Shown here piece by piece: positions 1 through 11,231 of a DNA stretch of 64,000 nucleotides. How positions within the stretch are numbered: the first letter of the stretch is position 1; every line of letters starts with the position of its first letter. The position numbers and the translations under genes were made by a program. Source of the DNA: Flectonema sp. DT1601 (lineage: Eukaryota; Euglenozoa; Diplonemea; Diplonemida; Diplonemidae); assembly GCA_964019425.1 (NCBI GenBank), contig OZ025785.1, positions 1,511,501-1,575,500 on the forward strand. The letters are read 5' to 3'. The notes beneath the pieces were generated by a model. It saw only the letters and a list, made by a program, of their open reading frames with translations, ran no database searches and was not told the DNA's origin.

Positions 1-1
1 A

Positions 2-1252
2 GCAATGCAGCAGGCGGGTAATTTAGTGGACGTGGCAATGAAGTTATTGACCGCTGCGAATGGACTTCAAAATACCCAACGCCATCCACCACCTGTTGTT
101 CCTCAACTAGCTCCTGTTCTTGCCCAACCAGAGCCGCCTATGCCACAGCCTACAGTGTATCCTGTTGCTGATTTGAAGTCACCTGCCCCTTCTACAGTCT
201 CCGTTGGCGAACAGCAGCCGTTGAAGGCTGAGATTTCAAACAGCGGGTTTTCCATCGACACAGAGTCTGATGGTCCGTCTCCACCTGACGGCAGCGACTA
301 CCAACACACTCATCACACGATTCCTTCTCAACGTCAGCCTTCTGATTTAAATATTTCAGCTCAGGCTTCTGCAGAGTCTCAGTTACCAATTATACCAACT
401 GACCCGAGTAGAAGTGTATTCATGTCGAGTGTTGCTCCACTCGCACATGTTAGTGGAACTGTGACACCTACAAACTCTTCGTACAATTCAATACCTCCTC
501 CCTACACTACTGTTGAATGTTTTAGAGGTTTACAACCCTCAGAGGTAATCGCATCAGTTATTAATGGACCACCTGGTGTGCCTTCGCAATCTTCTATATC
601 ACATCAAAAGATAAGAAGTGGATTAAAGATGCCAGTGTTGAAGATGCCATCAGCACCAGGAACTACTGTCGGGTCTGACAGCTGCAGTTATTCAGTTCCA
701 CCAATTGAAGTTGATGAGCCTCGTAGTGAAGATGTTTTGAGACATCAAATTATTGTTCAGGAGAAGTCTTTTATCTCAATGAGTACTTCACTTCCATCTC
801 AAGTAGAAGCAGATTTCATACCTCGAGACATGGAGTCGTTTAGAGATGAATCACCACCTCCAATCCCAGCTCATATAACTGACTCACCTCCTATTAGTCC
901 TGGTGCTGTTAATATTTCTAAGAAATCAAATCAACATGAAGCTCTGGTCTCGGCTCTTCAAAAGGCAGAAGATCAACGACTTGAAGCAATCCTCAGAGCG
1001 AAGGAACTTGAGAGACGAGCATCTCAGGCAGAAGAGAAGTTACGATCGATGGAAGTGAATAAAGAAAATATTGCAAGCAGTCCAAAGGCTGCGACTACCT
1101 CAACAGTTCCATCTGCTGTTGGTCAACACATGAGAGGAATCAGTCCGAGTCGTAAACCTGCAGCTCCAAAACAACAGCCAGTTGTTCAAAAAAAGTATTG
1201 GAAAGATTTTCTAACAGAATGGGATCGACAAGCCAACATGCACAATCCTTAA
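2..1252 (+). CDS. C-terminal part of a proline/serine-rich protein with a short coiled coil (5'-partial)
   Basis: The reading frame is open to the left edge of the window, so the N-terminus is probably missing; the first in-frame ATG is at base 5. The visible 415 residues are low complexity and rich in Pro, Ser, Thr and Gln for about 300 residues. A charged heptad-like segment follows at about residues 305-355 (EALVSALQKAEDQRLEAILR and onward), likely a coiled coil, then a Ser/Pro linker and a conserved-looking aromatic C-terminal tail (KKYWKDFLTEWDRQ). I recognise no catalytic domain. Such proteins are often scaffolds or cytoskeletal linkers, but that is only a guess from composition. No splice acceptor is visible upstream because the window begins here. 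Confidence 0.75.
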   Translation, partial: AMQQAGNLVDVAMKLLTAANGLQNTQRHPPPVVPQLAPVLAQPEPPMPQPTVYPVADLKSPAPSTVSVGEQQPLKAEISNSGFSIDTESDGPSPPDGSDYQHTHHTIPSQRQPSDLNISAQASAESQLPIIPTDPSRSVFMSSVAPLAHVSGTVTPTNSSYNSIPPPYTTVECFRGLQPSEVIASVINGPPGVPSQSSISHQKIRSGLKMPVLKMPSAPGTTVGSDSCSYSVPPIEVDEPRSEDVLRHQIIVQEKSFISMSTSLPSQVEADFIPRDMESFRDESPPPIPAHITDSPPISPGAVNISKKSNQHEALVSALQKAEDQRLEAILRAKELERRASQAEEKLRSMEVNKENIASSPKAATTSTVPSAVGQHMRGISPSRKPAAPKQQPVVQKKYWKDFLTEWDRQANMHNP

Positions 1253-2699
1253 AAAAAATATGTGAATTTTTCTAATTTTATTGAATTTGGGTTGTTCTTG
1301 ATTTTTTATTTTTATTTTTTACTCCTGTAGCCGCTGCTTTTCCTGCTTAATGATTTACTTCAGGTATTTCCATTAGCATAGTGAATATTAGCGAAGCTAT
1401 TTACTGTTTTTTTATTTTCCCTCCTATCACAAGAAGTTGTTTAGAGCTGTGGTGGTGTTCTGTTTCTTGTTGATCAGATTTGTTTACCATCACATGTCAT
1501 CACTCCATGCGAACTTTAATGTTTGCGCGCGACCGTATCATTCCTTCGTGAGAATAAAGGGTGTAGAAAAAAAACTTTTATTCATGTCTCTGAAAATAGA
1601 AAAAAAAAAAAAAAAAATTAGTTTTTTATAATAAATTATTATATGTGTGATGTTGTTGTTATTTATTTTAATTTTTTGATTTTAATTTTTTTTAAATTAA
1701 TTTAACCCAAAAATAAAAAAAACGGACCAATTCTTTTGCAGTTCATGTCGCTTCCTTGAGATCTCTCTCCTCTGGGCAGCCAGCACAAGTTGTTTGTGCG
1801 CTTCAGTGCTCACTTTGATTATAATAAGATGGTTGTTTCCATTCGTAGTGTAGGAGCCTGATAGTCAAGGACTAACTAACTGCGTGTATATATTATATTT
1901 TGTTAAGAACAAAAACCTGTTTTAGTATCGGTGTTGTTGCTTTTCTTCCTCAAAAAAAACTCCTGTTCTCCTTCCCCGCCCCAGATAAATCTTTTCGTAT
2001 CGTATCAAATTTCCCCTCCATCAATTTCCCCTCCTCACATCTTATTTAGAATTATTATGGAAACACATAATAAAATTTATTATTGTGCGTGAACTGTATT
2101 GTACTTTTTACTGTCGTCCTATGCTTAGTCACCCGCTGTACGATAAGTTACTGCGTTAAACCCCCTTGTCCCCTTAAGCTGGTATTTGTATTTTATTTTT
2201 AGTTTGTAACTTCCGAATAGCGTTATGTCCTCACAGTTGTGTATATAACTGTTACCCTGTTGAGCTTTTCCTGGATTTTTGGCTCCGACGACTTCGTAAA
2301 TACTTAAATAAAAATAAATAACGTAGTCATGCAATGGCATAAATAAAGTTTTCTTTTTTGTACCGATATGGCCCTTTTAGATTGAAAGCCAATATTTCTT
2401 AATACTCGTGACTTATTTCCCCGTGCGATAGGAATTTGTCTAACTGTGTTCAACGAAATAAAATGCTATCTGAATGGTTTTTTTTTATAATTTTTTTTTT
2501 GTTTATAATCTGCTTCTTACTATCAACGGTGGCGCAAGAGATGTAAAAAGAAAAAGCTAATATAAATGGAAAAAAAAAAAAAAAAAAAAAGAAAAGTTTC
2601 TCTTTTTTAGAATCCCTTCAGAAATGTTGTTTAATTTTTTTTCAAATGATCAAGACAATAAAAACTAATTACTTTTCAGGATTACATATCAGTTGTAGG
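1253..2699. other. Non-coding spacer, AT-rich
   Basis: No credible gene is seen on either strand. The stretch holds the 3' flank of the first gene, A runs near 1601-1617 and 2570-2590, and the 5' splice acceptor of the next gene (TTACTTTTCAG, ending at 2679). Short frames here are low-complexity and unsupported. Confidence 0.6.
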
Positions 2700-4033
2700 A
2701 TGCGGCCGGGGGCATGGGTCGAAGTTTTCGAACTCGACCATGCAAAAGCAATATATAACGGAATGATTGGAGAGGTCATTGGATGTGAAGAAGGAGGTCT
2801 TGTAGTCGATCTGACGAGGACGGGAGAGAATGTAATATCATCGAAAAACTTAAAAATTTGTGAAACACAAAAATGTCCATCAGGACACGACATGAAACCA
2901 TCTGAGTACGCTCACGGTAATTATAAAGCAGGCTGGGCATGCGACAGCTGTAGAGCCTTGGGATCAGGAACCAGGTGGTATTGTTTTACTTGTCAACACG
3001 ACAGATGTCAGAACTGTACTCCTCCTGCCGCTTCAACTGGTGATGATATTCTATTAGCTAGCGAGACAACTTCAATGTCAAAAGAAGAAGAACTCGACGA
3101 CTTACGAGAGCAAAACAAAGAATTAATGCGTCTGATGAATAAAATGAGAACAAAACTAGAGCAGCAACGTGATGACATTACAGAATACACAGCTCGTGTA
3201 ACCAACCTAACTGAGGAAAATCAAATCCTTCAGGAAAACAAAAAGAAACAAGCAGAAGCCCTTCGCCGTGCCGAGTCCCACGTTAATGAACAATCGAGTC
3301 AGTCGAATGGCCACAGCTACCCGCCCAGCAGTAGCAGGAAGAAGCCTGAAGGAGCACTTCCCCGAAATAATAAAATGAAAAGTGTCATCGTTTCTTTAAC
3401 TGAACTAGAAGACGAGATTGCTACAATGCGTGATGATGAGTTCCTGGGAGTGGCAATGAGAAAGTCAGGAGGGATACAAAACAGTGCGAGAATATTTGAA
3501 ACAAAGTTGGTTACTGTAGCAACCATTGCAAGGTCAGCCCGTAGAGATATCGAACTGCTGTCTTCAACAACTGTTGGCAGTACTCGTACAGGTCGTGGAT
3601 ATACACGAACATATGAACGTGATACTTCTGCTTCTCGATCTCTTTCCTCCTCTTCAACTCGCTTATCGGACAACGCATCTCGCCGAGCCTCTTCTCGTGG
3701 AAGCAGTCCTTCTACACTGCGCTCTATCGCCGATAAGAACTACCTCAACAGCAGAAATCGTTCCCCTGTATCCGTCTCTTCTCGTGGTGGAACTCGCAGG
3801 GCAGACCTGCGAAGTAACTCGAACGGCAGTCGGGTATGTTAACTGTTTTTTTTCAGTTTTTTTTTTTTAGAAACTTTTTTGATTCTCACGAACAACAACA
3901 ATTCCAACAGAAGGGTCGCGACACGTCCATCCCATCGAGAGCTTCTGAAATTGGAAGGGAACCAATCTCAAAACCGAAGAAAGGAATTCCAATCAGCTAC
4001 AATTCAACAGCTAATAGAAAGAGATGGGGTTAG
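2700..4033 (+). CDS. Zinc-finger (ZZ/C1-like) coiled-coil protein, two exons
   Basis: Exons are 2700-3833 and 3911-4033, giving 418 residues. The 77-nt intron starts GTATGTTAAC and ends CCAACAG; other AGs nearer the donor run into stops, and the chosen acceptor continues in frame to a TAG. I start at ATG 2700 because a T-rich acceptor ends at 2679, which removes the ATG at 2646. Residues 1-55 look like a small beta-barrel (GAWVEVFELD...NGMIGEVIG). Residues about 60-105 hold a cysteine/histidine finger of C1/ZZ type (CPSGHDM, ACDSC, WYCFTC, CQNC). A coiled coil spans about 130-200. The rest is Ser/Arg-rich and disordered, with RS-like dipeptides. The partner or substrate is unknown. Confidence 0.82.
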
Positions 4034-4230
4034 TTGAAGTCATCGTGTGTAGGTCTTAAAAAATATATTCCTCGTTGAGGTGCACTCTACTAATACGAAT
4101 GAGACGTTTATAACGTCCTATCTGGTTGCCTACTTCTAATTATTGTTAACACTATATGCTCTTAAGATTCATATCTTACAGAGTTGTAACTTATTAGACG
4201 CTTTAGACACTGTGACGCTGTTCGGTACTG

Positions 4231-4262
<32 letters not shown>

Positions 4263-5360
4263 AAAAAATATATTTTTAGGGCGATGCGGAGCCTCAAATC
4301 CGATCTCCGGATGAGGCTTTTTTTTTCTCTTTTCTTTTTTTTTTTTTCTTCAAAAAAAAAAAATTTGTTCTTCAATTGTTCTTAAAATCCACTTTGTTAA
4401 ACAAAATCCCAAAAAAAACCCGAGTTGTATATTTTCCTTTCTTAACTTCGACTGTTATTTACTGATAGAGCTCTCTAAACCTGTCCCGTGATGAAGTCAG
4501 ATTCTTATCCCAAGACTCTCACTTCTATTCTCGAGGATGTACCTTTGTGAAGGTATTGAAGTTACTTGCTTTCTTCTCAGTTACTTTCTTTGCGTGTTTT
4601 CCGACAAAGAAACTAAACTGTCGAATGCGGTTGAAGTGTACGTTACTTCATGACTCACAAGAGAGTGGAGTCTGATATATGACGCACTGCATCAGAAATG
4701 AGAGAATTTAGTTGTGAAAAAAGTTGTTCGACTTTCAGCAATGCAATTAAATTCTGATGTGTTATGTAGTGTGTCAGAGTATGTTTTTTATTTTGTTGGT
4801 TTTATTAGGTACTTCGTAAGTTCAATTCTTTTTTTTTTTTTTTTTTTTTTTTTCGAACAAACGAATCTGTTTTATGGCACTGAGAATGGGGTTGGGATCC
4901 TGTTCGGTAAGAAGTTATTTCTTTAAGACTTCGTATCGTTTCAAGTGGGAAACCCAAAATCGCGTAATGATGAAGACTGCTGATCTGTTGGCAATGTGTA
5001 GTGCCGTTGATAGACAGAGCAAGAAAAAAAAATAATCTATTACGCGCGTTCTATTTTTTTCTTTCTTTCGCTGTTCCGACAAACTGATTTTTGTAGTCAT
5101 GAATGGTGAAATTGGATAAAAACGACGCATTCACTTCACGTCCACTTTCAGATTGACATTTAATGGTGAAAGCTTTCTTTTTTTGACAAGCAGCTTTGCA
5201 CAGTTGTTACAGTTTTCATAGATGTTCGCCTTTTTTTTTTTGATTTCCCTTTTTTTTTTTTTTTGGTTCTCCTTTTTTCAAAAAAAAAAAAAAAACATCC
5301 ACATTCCTTATTTTTTTTTTTTTCAAAGAAACGAGTACTATTAAGGACAGAAAGAAAACG

Positions 5361-5392
<32 letters not shown>

Positions 5393-5569
5393 TACGGCAG
5401 CAGCTTAACTTAATGTGATAACTTCGATACACTGAAAATAACGAAGGTCCAAGAGTTTTATTATTCTTTTTATCTAAACAGTTACCATAGAGAAATTGTG
5501 GAGCACGAAAGTAGCTTATTCTTCGATACAGTTATTCGCTCTATTCACTTAACCCAGCACCCTTAAGAA
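4034..5569. other. Non-coding spacer with long homopolymers
   Basis: No gene is supported. It contains T runs near 4231-4250 and 4830-4852, an A run of about 29 near 5361-5390, and a hairpin followed by a T run at 4290-4326 (listed separately). Acceptor-like sequences TTCGATACAG (ending 5531) and TTAACCCAG (ending 5557) precede the next gene. Confidence 0.6.
4290..4326 (+). terminator. Hairpin followed by a T run, 3' of the zinc-finger gene
   Basis: AGCCTCA-(AA bulge)-TCCG pairs with CGGATGAGGCT and is followed at once by T9. It lies about 257 nt after the stop codon. It looks like a terminator, but in eukaryotes it could equally be a 3'-end structure or the end of a Pol III transcript. Function is not shown. 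Confidence 0.3.
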
Positions 5570-7240
5570 ATGAACACGAATAGTTTAGCCTTGCTCGGTA
5601 GCTTGGCTGTCGGAGTCGGTGCGACTGATATCTGCGCAAAGCAAGCCTTGTTTCCTGGATACACTACTCCACCAACTGGAGGACATTGTGATGTTTTAGT
5701 ATTAGGTGCTGGATTAGGAGGTCTGTCGACTGCTACCAGAGTTGCAGAGGAGACCAATCTCCAGGTTTGTGTTTTTGAAGCTAACAATCGAGTTGGTGGA
5801 AGAACTTTCGACTACCTGGCAACCGGATGCGATGGTGTGGAGCAGTACGTGGAATTAGGAGCTCAGTGGATCGCACAGCGTTCAGTCGACAAGGCCGTTT
5901 GGGATCTCGCTTTCCGCAAACTCCACCTTGGTATCCACAATGGGGACCCTTGGGGTATGTATGGATTGACATTAAAAGATTTTCCTTTCTTAGAAAACTT
6001 TCCTGTCGATGGTGAAGACCCGGCAACAACCTTCTTCGGACCGGATGCATCAGAATGGTCAAACATGACCAACGCTGAGTGCATCAGGAGAGTTGCGGAA
6101 ACTTACAATGACATTGACCAGGACGCTCTTTGGAAAACTCCAAACGCACATTACATCGATAGCTTCACTCCACTTCAGTGGATGAAGGAAATGGGATGTA
6201 ACATAACTTGGGATGACGTAAAGAGACAGGGATTCACTTCAAATGGTAAATCAATTGCTCCAACTGATTCGAAAAACTACTTCCCTCCAAATTTCTATGT
6301 CAGTATGACTACTGCCGGTTCCAGTGGACAAGAAATCTTCCAGCGCTCATCTGCATTGTGGTGGCTGCACAACATTAAGTCAAACAACGGTACCATGTCT
6401 ATGACTTACAACGCTCAGTTGTATCGAATTGTTGGTGGACCACAGCAGATGAGTCTCTCGTTGTACCAAGACTTGTTGCTGAAGAACAATGTTCGTGTTT
6501 TTATGAATTCTCCTGTGACGGAAGTTAACTTGTTAGGAAGCAGCACTCAATTTCGTGTTAACGGCACCCTTTGGGAAGCAAAATACGCGGCTGTTACTGG
6601 AACTCCAGTTGCCTTGAGTACCAACATCAAGTGGAGTGGTTCTAATGTTGCAAGGAAGATGTTGAAAGAGTCTTTCATTGGAAACTACAACAAGAATTAT
6701 GCTTTCTTCAACGAGGGTCCTTTTTGGGATCACGACAAGCAGGCTTATGATGACATCATGAACACTGAAATTGAGTGGCCGATGGTCTACTACAACCCAA
6801 CTGATGGACAGCAGGACATGAACGGAACTGAGTTCGTTAAAACTCCCCCAACTATCAACAGCCCTGCACGTCAGAGACCTAACAGTCGCCCAACTTGCTC
6901 GCAGGTAGGAGCTCTGATGTCATTTGGATGGCCAAATCCAAAGGGGCAAACTGGACCGGAGCGTGCTCAGGGGTGGTACGATGTCTTGCCTAAGAGTATC
7001 TCAAAGCGTATTAGTTCTGTTCACGGACAAGCATGGGCTGATGAGAAGTACATTATGGGTGCCTACGCTGCATGGTGGGTTCCAGGAGCTATTAGCACTG
7101 CTGGAGAAAGCTGGAACAAAGTTGGAAACACTCTCTTTTGTGGAACTGAATGGAGTCCAATCGGTGCTGGATTCATGAACGGAGCTATCCACAGAGGTCA
7201 ACTATGTGGTGATTACATCATTAAGGATTCACAGAACTGA
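5570..7240 (+). CDS. Secreted flavin-containing amine oxidase
   Basis: The 556-residue protein has a likely signal peptide (residues 1 to about 18) and then an FAD-binding Rossmann motif, GAGLGG at 46-51, with the partner acidic residue at 70 and the family signature NRVGGRT at 73-79. The C-terminal FAD-contact signature GTEWSPIGAGFMNGAIHRG is at about 525-543. These are hallmarks of the monoamine oxidase / polyamine oxidase / L-amino-acid oxidase superfamily, which oxidises amines to aldehyde or imine with release of H2O2. The substrate cannot be read from sequence. Several N-X-S/T sites fit secretory-pathway transit. It is single-exon. The next gene is also a secreted enzyme. Length is normal for the family. 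Confidence 0.9.
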   Translation: MNTNSLALLGSLAVGVGATDICAKQALFPGYTTPPTGGHCDVLVLGAGLGGLSTATRVAEETNLQVCVFEANNRVGGRTFDYLATGCDGVEQYVELGAQWIAQRSVDKAVWDLAFRKLHLGIHNGDPWGMYGLTLKDFPFLENFPVDGEDPATTFFGPDASEWSNMTNAECIRRVAETYNDIDQDALWKTPNAHYIDSFTPLQWMKEMGCNITWDDVKRQGFTSNGKSIAPTDSKNYFPPNFYVSMTTAGSSGQEIFQRSSALWWLHNIKSNNGTMSMTYNAQLYRIVGGPQQMSLSLYQDLLLKNNVRVFMNSPVTEVNLLGSSTQFRVNGTLWEAKYAAVTGTPVALSTNIKWSGSNVARKMLKESFIGNYNKNYAFFNEGPFWDHDKQAYDDIMNTEIEWPMVYYNPTDGQQDMNGTEFVKTPPTINSPARQRPNSRPTCSQVGALMSFGWPNPKGQTGPERAQGWYDVLPKSISKRISSVHGQAWADEKYIMGAYAAWWVPGAISTAGESWNKVGNTLFCGTEWSPIGAGFMNGAIHRGQLCGDYIIKDSQN

Positions 7241-8793
7241 AGTTGATCTTGCGTACCTCATATTTTTTTTTTTTATTTCCAATTGGCAGCGGGGGAACTG
7301 CTGTCAACGTTTTTTCTTTTTTTCTTTTTTCAACCGATCGAAAAAGAAATTTAAGAAAAAAAAAAAGAAGAAAAAGCGTTTTTTTTTTTTTTACTGCTTT
7401 CCTCTCGCGGGAAGTCATCTCCATCATCCCAGCTATCTGACAACATCCGAGAAAACGTATTGCCATTGCGTTTAGTATTTCTCTTGAAGTCGATCCCTTG
7501 GATTCACTACACCTGTTGCGTTGTGTAGGAGAACACAACAGTTAGTCGGCTTTAATTATTATGTTTTGATCCTTTTTCTTTTATAGCAAAAATAGAGACA
7601 TAAAAAATCGAATAACGAGCGGTGTTTACCTCCTGTGTTCTATGTGACTAGTGTTCGAAACCTCCCCGCCCCAGGAAAAATATTATTTTTTTTCTCGTAA
7701 GCCTGCTCACTAATACAGTACTCTGTTAGTGAACAAACGAACATAAATTTTGTGAAATTATTTTTTATAGTGTTCTAGAAAAAAAGACGGAAAAAAAAAG
7801 GAAAAAAAACTTTTTTTTTTTTTTTTCTTTTTTTTTTTCTAAGCTGTTCGAGCTCCCCTCTCCAGGGTCGATGCTGTTTTTTTTCTATTTTTTTTAACAA
7901 AATAGGGGCCACTTGAAGTTGACTTTGTTCTGCCAACCCGCTTGAACAATTCTCCCAATAGAAATGATATTCACACCAGAGAATTTGACAAAATACCTAC
8001 CAGTTGGATCAACCAGCAAAACACGTGGATTTCACTCTTTTTTTGACATAAGTTTTTGTCCCAAAAAAAGGAGAGAGGTACTTGGCCCCCGATTCTACAT
8101 ATATTTTGTTCTTTTCCTCCCAACAACCTTCTGCACAGGGGGATAATTAGATGTTAGTAGTCAAATTTTGATTACAAACTAATTTTTGAAATTTTTTTTT
8201 TTAATTTTGTTGGGTAGTCTCATGCGATTGAAGAGATCAAAATGCTGACCGTCAGGTACGATGACATTCTGCGTTGATTGGCGGCCTCTCTTTATAACTC
8301 TTCTCTTTTCTCATGTTATTTCAATACTTAAAACAAAAGAGAAGAACTTCTGAACCAACTCTATTTGCTATCCTTGTGGACAATTCGACAATATGTGATT
8401 AGTCTTTCAGACTGACCAGTGTGATTTGTAAATGAAGAAAAAAAAACAGCTAATTTAGAGTTGGCTGATGTCCACAAGTAAAAGCAATACCAAAAAAAAA
8501 AAAAACTTCTCTCTAATTACTATCAAAAAGTTTTTTCGTTCATCTCTGTGCTTTCCTCTGTTATTATTTCAATTTTGAACATCATCTAACAAATTAGTAT
8601 TTAACCATAATATCAATATAATATTATAATACAAGTTTGTTAGTAGATCCAAGCTGTGGCTGTTTTTAGTAAAGTTGGGTAATTACAGGTTCGTTACCTT
8701 AATTGTGTTTTCTTTACTTTCTAACAGAACGAAAGATAAGTAGTGATATCAGATTCGTTTGTTTTATAATAATTTACAGAACACAGACGCAAC
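7241..8793. other. Non-coding spacer between the two secreted enzymes
   Basis: Poly-T/poly-A rich, with no supported gene. It contains an interlocked inverted-repeat element at 8355-8478 (listed separately) and, just before the next start codon, two successive acceptor-like sites ending near 8729 (TTTCTAACAG) and at 8779 (AATTTACAG). Confidence 0.6.
8355..8478 (+). repeat. Interlocked inverted repeats (pseudoknot-like arrangement)
   Basis: CCAACTCTA (8355-8363) is complementary to TAGAGTTGG (8456-8464), and CTTGTGGACA (8373-8382) is complementary to TGTCCACAAG (8469-8478). The order is A-B-A'-B', which is a pseudoknot topology rather than a nested hairpin. A small AGTCT-TTC-AGACT hairpin lies between. 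It may be a structured RNA; nothing identifies the family. Confidence 0.4.
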
Positions 8794-10413
8794 ATGAAAA
8801 CGATGAAAGCATTCGCTTTCCTGATGGCTGTTGCAACAGCTACATGCAAGCCAATCGTAGATACGAAGTACGGTAAGGTTCAGGGAAAGATTGATCCTGC
8901 TACAGGAACTGAGTACTTTTGGGGAATCCCATTCGCTAAGCCTCCAGTTGACAATCTTCGATTCGCTCCACCAGTTGAACCTGACAACTACACACACACT
9001 ATTAGAACAACTGATTTAAAGCCAGCTGAATGCGCTCAAATGCACATCGAAAAGGGAATCATCATGGGAAGGGAAGATTGTTTAACCCTCGACGTGTACC
9101 GTCCTTCAAATGCGACAAATCTTCCTGTGATGGTCTGGATATACGGAGGAGGTTATGTTGTGGGTTCAGACAGTCCTACTTCCTACAATGGTAAGTACTT
9201 GGCACAGAACAGAAACACAATTGTCGTAGCAATGAACTACCGCGTGAACAACATCGGATTTCTTGCCTTAGATGCTTTAATGAAGGAACATGGAACAACT
9301 GGTAACTACGGACTACTTGATCAACAGATGGCTATGAAGTGGGTTCATGAGAACATCGCTCAATTTGGTGGTGACAACAAGAGAGTAATGATCTTCGGAC
9401 AATCAGCTGGAGGTTGCTCAATTGTCGCTCAGTTAGCGATGCCATCATCGAAGCCATACTTTCAGGCAGCAGTTGCTGAGAGTCCTCTCCCAGTATCGGA
9501 TATTACTTGGGTTTCATACAAGAACGCAACACACTTTGGAGAGGTTTACGCTTCTTCAGTAAATTGCTCACACGGACTTAACCAATTGAAGTGCCTCAGA
9601 TCCCTTCCTTTAAAGACTCTAATGAACAAACTGTTAGAATGGCGTCACAATCTACCAAAAGATGATCAACAAGGACTTCCTAGATTAATGCCAATCATGT
9701 CATGGTGGCCAACTATTGATGGAACAACACTACCAAAGACTCCTATCGATGCAGCGAGAGATGGAACACTAAATGACGTCCCAACTATTATGGGAACTGT
9801 TCATGATGAAGGAACTATCTTTGTTCCTGGAGCACCATTTGTAATTAATGGAGGAAAGATTCCAGTAGTCTACCCACTTTCATGGGATGGTCTCACCCGA
9901 ACTCTGTTACACTTCTTTAACTCGAGTGCCGTTACTAAGATTGAAGACTTCTACGGAAGGGAACAGTCGCCAACTGATACGGCGAATGTTATCCTTCGCG
10001 ACTTTATATTTACTTGTCCAGTTAGACATTTGTTGCGTACGATGAATAGCAACTCACAGAGAAAGAATAAAATGTGGACCTATCAGTTTGATGCAACTCT
10101 AAACTCTCCGGAATACCACACATTTGGTGACTACCACGCATCAGAGATCCCTTACGTGTTTGAAGAACCTAATCAATACTGGAATGAGACTGATCATAAG
10201 TTAGCGAAGGTATTGTCAGGATACTGGAGTTCTATGGCTTCAAAGGGTTTCCCAGAATGTGAAGGATGCGCTCAGTGGTCTGATTACAAGGCTGACTTGT
10301 CATCCCAATCAGATTCTTACATGAAGCTTGCTACACCAAACACTATGCAACCTGACCTGTTGGATAAATATTGTAACTTCTGGGACTACATCGGCTACTA
10401 CAATAACCCATAA
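8794..10413 (+). CDS. Secreted type-B carboxylesterase (cholinesterase-like alpha/beta hydrolase)
   Basis: The 539-residue protein starts with a signal peptide (MKTMKAFAFLMAVATATC) and has the family signature EDCLTLDVY at about 94-102. The oxyanion-hole GGG is at 118-120, the nucleophile elbow GQSAGG has Ser204, the acidic residue is Glu339 in VHDEGT, and the catalytic His448 sits in GDYHASE. The triad is complete, so the enzyme is predicted to be active on carboxylic esters; specificity cannot be assigned. It is single-exon. The start follows an acceptor ending at 8779, leaving a 14-nt leader. Codon use and layout match the amine oxidase upstream. It could be a neuroligin-like non-enzymatic relative only if the triad were broken, which it is not. 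Confidence 0.92.
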   Translation: MKTMKAFAFLMAVATATCKPIVDTKYGKVQGKIDPATGTEYFWGIPFAKPPVDNLRFAPPVEPDNYTHTIRTTDLKPAECAQMHIEKGIIMGREDCLTLDVYRPSNATNLPVMVWIYGGGYVVGSDSPTSYNGKYLAQNRNTIVVAMNYRVNNIGFLALDALMKEHGTTGNYGLLDQQMAMKWVHENIAQFGGDNKRVMIFGQSAGGCSIVAQLAMPSSKPYFQAAVAESPLPVSDITWVSYKNATHFGEVYASSVNCSHGLNQLKCLRSLPLKTLMNKLLEWRHNLPKDDQQGLPRLMPIMSWWPTIDGTTLPKTPIDAARDGTLNDVPTIMGTVHDEGTIFVPGAPFVINGGKIPVVYPLSWDGLTRTLLHFFNSSAVTKIEDFYGREQSPTDTANVILRDFIFTCPVRHLLRTMNSNSQRKNKMWTYQFDATLNSPEYHTFGDYHASEIPYVFEEPNQYWNETDHKLAKVLSGYWSSMASKGFPECEGCAQWSDYKADLSSQSDSYMKLATPNTMQPDLLDKYCNFWDYIGYYNNP

Positions 10414-11231
10414 GTGGAGGAAAAAAAATAACACTTTTTTTTTTTTTTTTTTTTGTGTGTTTTTACTAACATTTAAACAACTTGATGGTAGCCTTGAGTG
10501 GACTGTTTCTTTCCTGTGGCCTACTAAAGGCCTTTTTTTTTTTTTTTTTTTTCTCGTTTGTTTGTGTTTTTGTGCACTAAATTTGAAAGGAACCTTTGAT
10601 GGCTGTATCAAATGATTAAGCCTGATTGTCTCTTGTTTTTTTTTTTTGTTTTTTGTTTGTTTTTAAAAAAAGTTTTTTGCAATGCTCAAAAACAGTTCGA
10701 TTTCTTAGTTGATGTCATTGTTGAGGACAACTTAACGTTAGCGTACGCGATATAAACTAATTTGATAATAAGGAAAAAAAAAAAAAAAGGCGGGGGAAAA
10801 AATGGCGGCTTGTATTGTTCTTGTAAAAAGAACTTTTTATCTTAGAGCCTATTTTTTTTTTTTCCTCTCGAGTGTTGTGAGTTTTTACCCTCTCGTCCTT
10901 ACAGTAAGTGACTGCCTAACAAGGTAACCTAAATACTTTGACAGGTTAAGAATGTGGAATGAGATTTCTGTTATTGTCGTTGGATTCTATCCTCACTTCA
11001 AATCAAATGTGTTTTTATTCGTGTTTTTGAATTTTTTGTTCCACTTTTTGCCTGTTGCGTTTTTCTTTTCCATTTCTTAAAAAAAAAACAAAAAATACTC
11101 TTTTTTTTTTGCCGTTCCTCTGAGCGTGCCGTACGATGTTTTCCTTTGACGGGAGTTATTTTTCTATATTTGTGCGTTATTACTTTTTTTTTAGGGGAAC
11201 ACAGCGAGACTAATCGACTGCATAGCAGAAA
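10414..11231. other. Non-coding spacer
   Basis: AT-rich with long T runs (10438-10454, 10533-10552) and no supported gene. GGCC-TACTAAA-GGCC at 10518-10532 forms a short hairpin directly before a T20 run, about 105 nt after the esterase stop codon. The next gene's acceptor is TTTTTTTTTAG, ending at 11194. Confidence 0.55.

Noticed and set aside
2646..2699. Upstream in-frame ATG of the zinc-finger gene at 2646
   Set aside because: A T-rich acceptor ends at 2679, between it and ATG 2700, so the upstream ATG should not be in the mature mRNA.
3841..3870. Alternative acceptors TTTTTTTCAG (3856) and TTTTTTTTAG (3870) for the zinc-finger gene intron
   Set aside because: Both lead to an immediate in-frame stop; only the CCAACAG at 3910 keeps the frame open, and it matches the other cis acceptors.
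7640..7860. Possible tRNA B boxes (GTTCGAAACC near 7653, GTTCGAGCTC near 7836)
   Set aside because: No A box at the right distance and no pairing acceptor stem; no tRNA gene was found in the window.
7964..8146. 60-codon + frame starting MIFTPENLTKY
   Set aside because: Short, no acceptor of the usual kind directly upstream, no similarity I recognise.
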